8,751 nt of DNA from the NCBI GenBank assembly GCA_007135635.1, contig SLIO01000217.1, positions 1 through 8,751 of the forward strand, given 5' to 3'. Positions 1-6,997 of this stretch are shown here, one piece after another (positions within the stretch are counted from its first letter, which is position 1; the number at the start of each line of letters is the position of its first letter). The translations under genes and the position numbers were made by a program. This stretch comes from Methylomicrobium sp. (GTDB lineage Bacteria > Pseudomonadota > Gammaproteobacteria > Methylococcales > Methylomonadaceae). The notes under the pieces are model-generated. The model was not told the origin of the DNA and did no database searches. It saw nothing but the letters and a program-made list of their open reading frames with translations.

Positions 1-133
1 GACTGAATATTTACAAAAAAATAATTGTTCACCATGCCGTTAATTTCAAATTTAAACGTTTTCCGACTGAGCCATTTTTTGTTTTCAACTTAATCTTAGC
101 TCTGGAAAAATAACTTAACCTATCTAATATTTC

Positions 134-1552
134 ATGTTTTCAGACTTACTACCCAAAACCGAGTTATCGACAAAACAAAATCTGAAATGGCTCTTCATCT
201 TGAGAAATTTGATGATTGCCAGTCAATCGGTGCTCATCCTGATATCCGTGCATGGACTGAACATCGTTTTACCTCAAGAACAGCTTTGGCTGGTCGTACT
301 ATCGATCGCATCGGTCAATCTCTACACTTGGATGCGTTTGAAAACTGACGATCCGGTAACCGAACTGGAAATCTTTTCTCACTTGGTCATCGACGTCTTG
401 GGCATCGCGGCATTGCTCTATATGACCGGCGGCGCATCCAATCCAATCATCTGGGTGTTTTTGTTACCGTTGATCATTACCGCAATCATGCTGCCGCCAT
501 CTTATGCATGGTATATGGTGATTCTGACGACATCGACTTATACGGTGTTGATCACCTATAACATCCCCTTGCCGGCCATAGAGCCGCATATACCGACCAC
601 GACTCCCGAGTTGATGATGATCGAAAAATTGACGACTGCTTCGCCGCATTCGGACATGGATCATTTCGAAATGCTGCGACAAATGCACGAACTAGGCGAC
701 AAGCATTATTTCAATCTGCATATTTTCGGCATGTGGTTCGGTTTTGTATTCAGTGCGGGCTTAGTCGCTTTTTTTGTCGTGGAACTGGCGAAAACACTTA
801 GAACTCAGGAACGATCTCTCGCCGAAGCGCGTGAAAACGCCTTGCGGGATGAGCGCGTTGTATCGCTCGGCACGCTGGCCGCAAGCGCCGCCCATGATAT
901 CAGTACGCCGCTGGCGACCATCGCCATCGTCGCCCATGAATTGGAAAACGAATATCCCGAACACCGTTATCCCGACCTACATGAAAAAGCCCAAATCATG
1001 GCTCAGCAAATCAATCGTTGTAAAAAAGCTTTATCTGTCATGTCGGCTAGCGCAGGGGAAATGCGTGCCGAATCCGGTAAAATCATGCCGCTGACCGAAT
1101 ATATCGATGAAGTGATCAGCCAATGGCGCACGCACAGACCCGAAACTAAACTCAATTTGTTTATCAATCCTGTAGTACCGATGAATGCCGGCATCATTGC
1201 CGAACGAACATTGACTCATTCATTGATCAACATTTTGAACAATGCCGCCGAAGCGACTCAAGATGACCTTGGTATCGAATTCCATGCATCCTGGGACTTG
1301 GAACAGGCTCACATGAAAATTCGTGACTTCGGCCCAGGCGTTCGTTCAGAAATTTTGGAACTGATCGGGAAACAACCGGTCATTAGCAATAAATCCGGTT
1401 TAGGTGTGGGACTTTTTCTGACGTGTAGCACCATTCGCAGGCTAGGCGGAAAAATAGAATTTACTAATTTAGAATCCGGTGGGGCCTGTGTGGAGATCGC
1501 CCTACCTTTAATCGCTTTGGAGGAAGCAAATGACATCACAGGAACTGGATAA
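134..1552 (+). CDS. regB: RegB/PrrB-type redox sensor histidine kinase
   Basis: Inner-membrane sensor kinase of 472 residues that phosphorylates RegA in response to redox state. About six hydrophobic segments occupy residues 17-146 and 195-218. Between the third and fourth is GGASNP (99-104), corresponding to the RegB quinone-binding motif GGXXNPF but followed by Ile instead of Phe. The H-box is AAHDISTPLATI with His254 as the predicted phospho-acceptor. Cys296 in INRCKKAL aligns with the redox-active cysteine known in Rhodobacter RegB. The ATP-binding part shows an N-box (ILNNAAEA, 368-375), G1 (RDFGPG, 397-402) and G2 (SGLGVG, 421-426). No clear Shine-Dalgarno precedes ATG 134, but the N-terminus NLKWLFILRNL fits the family, so the start is accepted. 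Bases 1-133 are AT-rich, and I see no convincing promoter there. The gene overlaps regA by 23 bp. Family assignment is firm; the signal sensed is inferred. Confidence 0.93.
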   Translation: MFSDLLPKTELSTKQNLKWLFILRNLMIASQSVLILISVHGLNIVLPQEQLWLVVLSIASVNLYTWMRLKTDDPVTELEIFSHLVIDVLGIAALLYMTGGASNPIIWVFLLPLIITAIMLPPSYAWYMVILTTSTYTVLITYNIPLPAIEPHIPTTTPELMMIEKLTTASPHSDMDHFEMLRQMHELGDKHYFNLHIFGMWFGFVFSAGLVAFFVVELAKTLRTQERSLAEARENALRDERVVSLGTLAASAAHDISTPLATIAIVAHELENEYPEHRYPDLHEKAQIMAQQINRCKKALSVMSASAGEMRAESGKIMPLTEYIDEVISQWRTHRPETKLNLFINPVVPMNAGIIAERTLTHSLINILNNAAEATQDDLGIEFHASWDLEQAHMKIRDFGPGVRSEILELIGKQPVISNKSGLGVGLFLTCSTIRRLGGKIEFTNLESGGACVEIALPLIALEEANDITGTG

Positions 1553-2078
1553 CCCGAGGTTACTCTTAGTCGACGACGATGAAACCTTTTGCAAGGTGTT
1601 ACAAAGCGCGTTGGAAAAACGCTCTTACGAAGTCCTTGTCGCCAACAACGTTGAAAACGGTATCAAACTTGCTGAACAATTCGAGCCCGAATATGCGGTG
1701 ATCGACTTACGCATCGGTCATCAGTCGGGCCTGGAATTGGTCAAGAAGCTAATATCGCTCGACGATAACACGCGCATTGTGATGCTAACCGGTTTCGCCA
1801 GTATCGTCACGGCAGTCGAAGCTATCAAACTGGGTGCGATCCATTATTTGACGAAACCAGCTAATGCCGATGAAATTGTCGCCGCATTGAATAAAAACGA
1901 AGGCGACGCCTCGGTCAGCATCAATGAAAATCCGTTGTCGGTCAAACGATTGGAATGGGAACATCTACAAAAAGTGCTAATGCAGCATGACGGCAATATA
2001 TCGGCTGCGGCGCGCGCATTAAACATGCACCGCAGAACTTTACAACGCAAACTCGATAAGCGGCCCGTTAGAGAATAA
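1530..2078 (+). CDS. regA: RegA/PrrA-type response regulator
   Basis: Cytoplasmic DNA-binding response regulator of 182 residues, the usual size for RegA/PrrA/ActR/RegR. The receiver domain (about 10-122) has the acidic pocket D15/D16, phospho-acceptor Asp59 in AVIDLR, Thr87 in VMLTGF and Lys109 in LTKP. A short linker leads to a Fis-type helix-turn-helix at about 142-179, with GNISAAARALNMHRRTLQRK (155-174), a hallmark of this family. ATG 1530 has a good ribosome-binding site, GGAGGA at 1519-1524, lying inside regB, which implies translational coupling. In Rhodobacter and Bradyrhizobium, homologues activate nif regulators and photosynthetic or respiratory genes under low oxygen. Adjacency to nifHDK here suggests a similar role, but I found no convincing RegA-binding site upstream of nifH. 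The last 11 bases overlap the frame of the decayed gene on the opposite strand. Confidence 0.95.
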   Translation: MTSQELDNPRLLLVDDDETFCKVLQSALEKRSYEVLVANNVENGIKLAEQFEPEYAVIDLRIGHQSGLELVKKLISLDDNTRIVMLTGFASIVTAVEAIKLGAIHYLTKPANADEIVAALNKNEGDASVSINENPLSVKRLEWEHLQKVLMQHDGNISAAARALNMHRRTLQRKLDKRPVRE

Positions 2079-2215
2079 TATCGCTGCCTTTTATCTCCGC
2101 CCTTCTTGCGGCCATAAAGTCCAAAAATTCCTTGTAATCGGCCGGAATAGTTTCAAAACCCAGGCGTTTGAGGAAACGTTGTTCCTCTTAGGATTTGGTC
2201 GTAAATAACTTCCGT
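2068..2215 (-). pseudogene. Remnant of the 3' end of a second SIR2-like gene
   Basis: On the minus strand, 2187-2068 translates to EEQRFLKRLGFETIPADY followed by KEFLDFM, ending at TAA 2070-2068. This closely resembles the C-terminus of the intact SIR2-like protein at 3102-3953 (KEQRFCKRLGLEIIPADC, then RDFLDYM): 17 of 25 positions are identical by eye. Further upstream the match continues in another frame (YLRPNPK against VLRKNPT), so a frameshift near 2188-2190 separates the two parts, and the C-terminal frame also meets a stop codon there. Nothing recognisable from the rest of the roughly 280-residue protein remains; the homology fades out beyond about 2215, before the inverted-repeat region. 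It lies tail to tail with regA. I read it as a decayed tandem copy or the relic of a rearrangement. The boundary at 2215 is approximate. Confidence 0.8.
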
Positions 2216-2248
2216 ACTTTATGGAGGGTTCGGTTACTCGATTGGCAG

Positions 2249-2310
2249 GTGTCGGCGGCAGGGCAGATTTTTGCTCCTGCAAAATATGCATTCATGCCTA
2301 TCCCCGACAC
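2249..2310. repeat. 62-bp element bounded by GTGTCGG/CCGACAC inverted repeats
   Basis: GTGTCGG at 2249-2255 is the exact reverse complement of CCGACAC at 2304-2310. Inside lie two smaller hairpins: GCAGGGCA (2258-2265) pairs with TGC-T-CCTGC (2272-2280) with one bulged base, and GCAT (2288-2291) faces ATGC (2294-2297). A closing stem around two hairpins resembles the cloverleaf-like dispersed repeats of some bacterial genomes. Whether it is repeated elsewhere cannot be told from this window. Confidence 0.5.
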
Positions 2311-2311
2311 A

Positions 2312-2373
2312 AGCGCAAAGACGAGGCCTTGGCAATAACCTCTCCTATCGATTGCCAAGGTATCATTTGCGCT
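2312..2373. repeat. Long imperfect inverted repeat at the end of the lipoprotein gene
   Basis: CCTTGGCAAT (2327-2336) pairs exactly with ATTGCCAAGG (2351-2360) around a 14-nt loop. After an internal loop of 7 and 5 nt, AGCGCAAA (2312-2319) pairs exactly with TTTGCGCT (2366-2373). The right arm covers the last codons and stop of the minus-strand lipoprotein gene. On that strand it could act as a 3' stabilising or Rho-type termination structure, but no U-run follows, so it is not a classical intrinsic terminator. Confidence 0.6.
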
Positions 2374-2743
2374 GCCTTTTACCGCCTAGGCCACCACGAA
2401 ATCTTCCTCTCGGGCTTTGCCGCGCGCCTCCGGAAAACCCGCGTACTCCACGTCTACCGCCAAGGTACGGTCTGCTTCCTCGGTGATAGGGATAACCGCT
2501 CCAGTTGCGGCCGCTTCGCCAGCCGAAATTTCCGTGTAGCCTATGATCAAAATAGCGATGAGGCCTATAGTAGTATGACGGGTATCGGTAACGATAAGGC
2601 CGGTAATAGTAAGGCCAGTATCCATAACTGAAACCGACTCCGTAATAGGCTACCGAACGACCGGAGGAAGATGTATAAGTAGCGCAGCCTTGCATAAGCA
2701 GTATTATCGCAACAATGGCCATCGCCATGATCAGATGTTTCAT
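2363..2743 (-). CDS. Small Tyr/Arg/Gly-rich predicted lipoprotein
   Basis: A 126-residue protein of unknown function. It starts MKHLIMAMAIVAIILLMQGC: a short charged N-terminus, a hydrophobic stretch and a lipobox-like LMQGC, predicting lipidation at Cys20 and an envelope location. The mature part is extremely biased: a Tyr/Arg/Pro stretch (YWPYYYRPYRYRYPSYYYRP, about 42-61) followed by a Gly/Arg-rich basic tail ending GGKRQRK. No catalytic motif is visible. ATG 2743 is chosen because the signal peptide then has normal length and a purine-rich GGGTGGG lies just upstream; a GTG three codons earlier (2752) is the alternative. It lies between the SIR2-like relic and the intact SIR2-like gene, all on the minus strand. 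The 357-bp gap behind it suggests its own promoter, not a shared operon with the SIR2-like gene. Low sequence complexity makes function prediction unsafe. Confidence 0.7.
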   Translation of the reverse strand: MKHLIMAMAIVAIILLMQGCATYTSSSGRSVAYYGVGFSYGYWPYYYRPYRYRYPSYYYRPHRYFDHRLHGNFGWRSGRNWSGYPYHRGSRPYLGGRRGVRGFSGGARQSPRGRFRGGLGGKRQRK

Positions 2744-3101
2744 ATCGCCCACCCTTATTGAAATCAGTCATATGAACTTTGAATTTGGATAGGCGAGAGC
2801 ATTTATAATTCAATATCTATCTGAATACCGCAACAGAAAGTGAGGATGAGGACAAAACTTGGCGCTTTTGCAAGAAAGTCGATGAACCTAAAAAAAGCAT
2901 TTGACCATGAAGAATAGGAAGTATATTTAATAGCTTGTTTTGCCTATGCAAATAATTTTTACTTCCCTAAAAAGGTATTCAAAAGTATTTTGGCTAGTTC
3001 TTGAAAGACTTAATGAACTTTATGGTTGAACTGCCGAATTTAGGATGAAGCTTTTTTTTGCAATCCATGACGGGGCGCGGCCCCGCCCTAAGATTAAACT
3101 G
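2744..3101. other. Non-coding spacer between the lipoprotein and SIR2-like genes
   Basis: About 358 AT-rich bases with no credible gene. The longest readable stretch, a plus-strand frame ending near 2900 (EDEDKTWRFCKKVDEPKKSI), has no start codon or ribosome-binding site. A TATAAA-like box lies on the minus strand about 60-70 bp ahead of the lipoprotein start, but no well-spaced -35 box accompanies it. Near the right end there is a T8 run (3052-3059) and a GC-rich palindrome, listed separately. Confidence 0.6.
3071..3085. repeat. GC-rich hairpin downstream of the SIR2-like gene
   Basis: CGGGGC (3071-3076) pairs with GCCCCG (3080-3085) around a 3-nt loop. It lies 16 bp beyond the stop codon of the minus-strand SIR2-like gene, where a terminator would be expected. 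Read in that direction it is followed by mixed sequence and then A8, not a U-run, so termination by the intrinsic mechanism is doubtful. Confidence 0.45.
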
Positions 3102-3953
3102 CTAAGCAGCTTCTTTCGTCATCATATAATCTAGAAAATCACGGCAGTCGGCCGGGATGATTTCCAGCCCCAGGCGTTTGCAGAAGCGTTGTTCCTTCTC
3201 GGTAGGGTTTTTCCGCAGCACCCAGCCTTTCGGTTCGCTGGCCGCGTAAACGATGTCGCTCATGACCATGCGCTCGGAATCGCGGTTAAGCGGCAGGCCA
3301 ATCAGCAGATATTTCTTGCCCTTACGGTAATCCTTTAAAAAATTGGGGATCGCGAAGCCGCCCATCAACTCAGTAATGTAGTCGACATAGTCTGCGTCCG
3401 AGGCGATGTAGTTCGACTCCGGCCTTGGCGAGCCCATCGGCTTGAACAGTATCGGGATATTATGGTTCGCATCGGCCTGATCGATTTCATGATACTCGCT
3501 GCCGACGTAGTGGTAGATCTTGAAACGATGTTGATTCGCGGAAATACGCGCAACGCCTACGATCAGGGTGTGCTCTTGATCGGCATAGCTATCGAGCAAT
3601 TGCGTATCGCGATTGATGTCGACGACATAATGCGGGCGCCATTCGGCGAGCCAGTCATGAATGCCCGCCCGCGTCCAGTCCGAATGACCGTAAACGCTGT
3701 CCAAAAATTGCGTCAGGAAATTTCGACCACGCTTCAACTCGCGGTTCATCGCCGCACGCGGAAACTCGTACATCAATTTCGGCGCCATCGGTTGCCCGTC
3801 GTTCATCGCCAAAATTAGGCTTTTGCTATCAGCCGGCATCGGCTGACCTGACTTTTTGTGCCTCGAATCGAATAAAACACCCGGCCCTAAATAAGGTACG
3901 ACCTTGTTATCGTAAAGTCCAAAGAGGATTTCGGAAAAAACATCGTGATTCAT
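3102..3953 (-). CDS. SIR2-like-fold protein, predicted nif-regulon member
   Basis: A 283-residue soluble protein. Motif order matches the SIR2-like (SIR2_2-type) NAD-binding fold: VVPYLGPGV near the N-terminus (18-26; usual form LGAG), VVDINRD (110-116; usual TTNYD, with Asn114 and Asp116 kept), FKPMGSPRPESNYIASDADY (170-189; usual K-x-HGS and DY), KYLLIGLPLNRD (214-225), and a C-terminal helix pair ending PADCRDFLDYM. Met173 stands where the catalytic His of active sirtuins is expected, so deacylase or NADase activity may be lost. No membrane segment or signal peptide is visible. The start is ATG 3953: AGGAG at 3960-3964 has ideal spacing. The in-frame ATG at 3977 would sit at the predicted +1 of the sigma54 promoter. 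Transcribed divergently from nifH. The fold assignment is by motif pattern only, and the biochemical role is unknown; NAD or ADP-ribose sensing during diazotrophy is one guess. Confidence 0.85.
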   Translation of the reverse strand: MNHDVFSEILFGLYDNKVVPYLGPGVLFDSRHKKSGQPMPADSKSLILAMNDGQPMAPKLMYEFPRAAMNRELKRGRNFLTQFLDSVYGHSDWTRAGIHDWLAEWRPHYVVDINRDTQLLDSYADQEHTLIVGVARISANQHRFKIYHYVGSEYHEIDQADANHNIPILFKPMGSPRPESNYIASDADYVDYITELMGGFAIPNFLKDYRKGKKYLLIGLPLNRDSERMVMSDIVYAASEPKGWVLRKNPTEKEQRFCKRLGLEIIPADCRDFLDYMMTKEAA

Positions 3954-3988
3954 TTTGCGCTCCTGTTTGAATAACATTCAAGACTGAA

Positions 3989-4004
3989 AGCAACTTCCGA
4001 ACCA
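3989..4004 (-). promoter_or_regulatory. Sigma54 (-24/-12) promoter for the SIR2-like gene
   Basis: On the minus strand TGGTTCGGAAGTTGCT matches the sigma54 consensus TGGCACG-N4-TTGCW except at two bases. The essential GG and GC are present and separated by exactly 10 nt. The predicted transcription start is near 3978, giving a leader of about 25 nt that contains AGGAG before ATG 3953. Confidence 0.75.
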
Positions 4005-4051
4005 AATTCCCATCCCACTGAAATCTTTGAATTTTAATATCATCAATCTGA

Positions 4052-5248
<1,197 letters not shown>

Positions 5249-5278
5249 CGGCTAGCCGGGCAGGCTCGAAAGAGCTTG
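5249..5278 (+). other. nifH 3' palindrome and GAAA-tetraloop hairpin
   Basis: Immediately after the nifH stop, CGGCTAGCCG (5249-5258) is a perfect palindrome. CAGGCTC (5261-5267) then pairs with GAGCTTG (5272-5278) around GAAA, seven pairs including one G-U and a C-G closing a GNRA tetraloop. No U-run follows, so this fits an mRNA-stabilising structure protecting the nifH transcript, not a terminator. Confidence 0.65.
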
Positions 5279-5302
5279 AACCGACTACGAACTTACCAGG
5301 TT

Positions 5303-5327
5303 TGGGTTATGGCAAATGCTTAACCCA
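5303..5327 (+). other. Hairpin in the nifH-nifD gap
   Basis: TGGGTTA (5303-5309) is perfectly complementary to TAACCCA (5321-5327), with an 11-nt loop. It is the middle of three structures in the 138-nt gap between nifH and nifD and has no T-run after it. Confidence 0.5.
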
Positions 5328-5346
5328 TCCTCCAAATCCCAAAACT

Positions 5347-5370
5347 GCCTGTTGGGAGATTGCCCAAGGC
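5347..5370 (+). other. Hairpin just ahead of the nifD ribosome-binding site
   Basis: GCC (5347-5349) and TTGGG (5352-5356) pair with CCCAA (5363-5367) and GGC (5368-5370), leaving a 2-nt bulge and a 6-nt loop. It ends five bases before the nifD Shine-Dalgarno AGGAG (5376-5380), so it might define a processed 5' end or tune nifD translation. Confidence 0.45.
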
Positions 5371-5386
5371 AAGAGAGGAGAAGATT

Positions 5387-6865
5387 ATGCCAGCCATGAC
5401 AAGAGAAGAGACCGAAGCGCTCATACAGGAAGTGCTCGAGGTCTATCCGGAAAAAGCCAAAAATGATCGTGCTAAACATTTGGCCGTCAACGATCAAAGT
5501 TTGGAAAAAGCCAATAAATGCATCACCTCGAACCGTAAATCGCTGCCTGGCGTGATGACGATTCGCGGTTGCGCCTATGCGGGATCGAAAGGTGTGGTGT
5601 GGGGGCCTATCAAGGATATGGTCCATGTCTCGCACGGCCCGGTCGGCTGCGGGCAGTATTCGCGCGCAGGGCGGCGCAATTACTATGTCGGCACGACCGG
5701 CATCAACACCTTCGGCACAATGAACTTCACGTCCGATTTTCAGGAAAAAGACATCGTGTTCGGCGGAGACAAAAAACTCGCGAAATTGATCGACGAGATC
5801 GAAGTGTTATTCCCGCTCAACAAAGGCATCACGATTCAATCGGAATGCCCGATCGGATTGATCGGCGACGACATCGAGGCGGTCGCCAAGATAAAGAAAA
5901 AGGAACACGGCAAAACGGTCGTTCCGGTGCGTTGCGAGGGTTTTAGAGGCGTCTCGCAATCGCTCGGCCATCATATCGCCAATGATGCAATTCGCGACTG
6001 GGTGCTCGAAAACCGTGACGGCGATGACAGCTTCCCGACCACGCCTTACGACGTGGCCGTAATCGGGGACTACAACATCGGCGGCGATGCCTGGGCGTCC
6101 AGAACTTTGCTCGAAGAAATGGGCCTCCGCGTCGTCGCGCAATGGTCCGGAGACGGTACGATCGCTGAAATCGAGAAAACACCGAAAGTCAAACTGAACC
6201 TGATCCACTGTTATCGTTCAATGAACTACATCGCCCGACACATGGAGGAGAAATACCACATTCCTTGGATCGAATATAACTTCTTCGGACCGACCAAAAT
6301 AGCCGAATCTTTACGCAGAATTGCTGCGCATTTCGACGACACGATCAAGGAAGGCGCAGAACGCGTGATCGAACACTACAAAGCCGAATACGAAGCGGTC
6401 ATTGCAAAATACCGCCCTCGCTTGGAAGGTAAACGTGTGATGCTCTATGTCGGTGGCTTGCGTCCGCGCCATGTAATCGGCGCATACGAAGACTTAGGCA
6501 TGGAAGTGGTCGGTACGGGCTACGAGTTTGCCCATAACGACGACTACGACCGCACGATCAAAGAAATGGGCAATGCGACATTGCTGTACGACGACGTCAC
6601 CGGTTACGAGTTCGAGGAATTCGTCAAGAAAGTCCAACCCGACCTGATCGGCTCCGGCATCAAGGAAAAATACATCTTCCAGAAAATGGGAATTCCGTTC
6701 CGGCAAATGCACTCCTGGGATTATTCGGGCCCGTATCACGGTTTCGACGGTTTTGCGATCTTCGCTCGCGATATGGATATGACATTGAACAATCCCTGCT
6801 GGAAAAACATTAAAGCACCCTGGAAAAAAGAGACCGCCAGCGAGCCGGTTAAAGCCGCCGCTTAA
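5387..6865 (+). CDS. nifD: Nitrogenase MoFe protein alpha chain
   Basis: A 492-residue alpha subunit of the NifD2K2 MoFe protein, where N2 is reduced at FeMo-cofactor. Residue numbering coincides with Azotobacter NifD: P-cluster ligands Cys62, Cys88 and Cys154; FeMo-cofactor ligands Cys275 (NLIHCYR) and His442 ([10 protein letters not shown]); active-site residues Val70, Arg96, Gln191 and His195. Arg359 in GGLRPRH is also kept. ATG 5387 ([12 protein letters not shown]) has AGGAG at 5376-5380, six bases away, and gives the family length. A TTG 27 bp upstream is in frame, but using it would place the ribosome-binding site inside the gene. A second ATG at 5396 is possible but less well placed. 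Co-transcribed with nifH and nifK. Cys and His at the cofactor ligands plus GGLRPRH point to molybdenum nitrogenase, not the Vnf or Anf type. Confidence 0.99.
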   Translation: MPAMTREETEALIQEVLEVYPEKAKNDRAKHLAVNDQSLEKANKCITSNRKSLPGVMTIRGCAYAGSKGVVWGPIKDMVHVSHGPVGCGQYSRAGRRNYYVGTTGINTFGTMNFTSDFQEKDIVFGGDKKLAKLIDEIEVLFPLNKGITIQSECPIGLIGDDIEAVAKIKKKEHGKTVVPVRCEGFRGVSQSLGHHIANDAIRDWVLENRDGDDSFPTTPYDVAVIGDYNIGGDAWASRTLLEEMGLRVVAQWSGDGTIAEIEKTPKVKLNLIHCYRSMNYIARHMEEKYHIPWIEYNFFGPTKIAESLRRIAAHFDDTIKEGAERVIEHYKAEYEAVIAKYRPRLEGKRVMLYVGGLRPRHVIGAYEDLGMEVVGTGYEFAHNDDYDRTIKEMGNATLLYDDVTGYEFEEFVKKVQPDLIGSGIKEKYIFQKMGIPFRQMHSWDYSGPYHGFDGFAIFARDMDMTLNNPCWKNIKAPWKKETASEPVKAAA

Positions 6866-6883
6866 TAAATCGAGGAGCAAGAC

Positions 6884-6954
6884 GAAAGATGAAAGGCGAA
6901 ATATCGCCTGCGATCATCTTCTCATATCCCTTTGTCTTGTACCTTTCATCTTTC
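6884..6954 (+). other. Nested, competing inverted repeats between nifD and nifK
   Basis: GAAAGATGAAAGG (6884-6896) is the exact 13-bp reverse complement of CCTTTCATCTTTC (6942-6954). Inside it, AGGCGA (6894-6899) pairs with TCGCCT (6904-6909) around a 4-nt loop; the two stems share bases 6894-6896, so they partly compete. No U-run follows. A role in mRNA processing or in setting the NifD:NifK ratio is possible. The nifK ribosome-binding site begins 32 bases downstream. Confidence 0.6.
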
Positions 6955-6997
6955 TATTACGCCTGTCCACAGATTAGTGGCGCGTTAGGAGATTACC

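Noticed and set aside
2221..2631. Plus-strand open frame of 136 codons
   Set aside because: It runs antisense to the lipoprotein gene and through the inverted repeats, with no recognisable domain or signal; the minus-strand frame has a clear lipoprotein signal.
2846..2906. Short plus-strand reading stretch EDEDKTWRFCKKVDEPKKSI
   Set aside because: No start codon, no ribosome-binding site and no clear homology; probably chance or an unidentifiable relic.
3051..3085. Intrinsic terminator at the GC-rich palindrome
   Set aside because: The T-run is on the wrong side for the minus-strand gene it would terminate, and there is no plus-strand gene upstream to need it.
3462..3818. Plus-strand open frame of 118 codons inside the SIR2-like gene
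   Set aside because: Antisense shadow of a gene whose own frame shows ordered family motifs; no ribosome-binding site.
3954..3977. Earlier ATG (3977) for the SIR2-like gene
   Set aside because: It would leave almost no leader after the predicted +1 near 3978 and has no ribosome-binding site; AGGAG at 3960-3964 serves ATG 3953.
5360..5386. TTG start nine codons upstream of nifD
   Set aside because: The Shine-Dalgarno at 5376-5380 lies inside this extension, and ATG 5387 gives exactly the family length and N-terminus.
5807..6208. Minus-strand open frames within nifD, and similar ones within nifK
   Set aside because: They are frame shadows of highly conserved coding sequence, without ribosome-binding sites or recognisable products.
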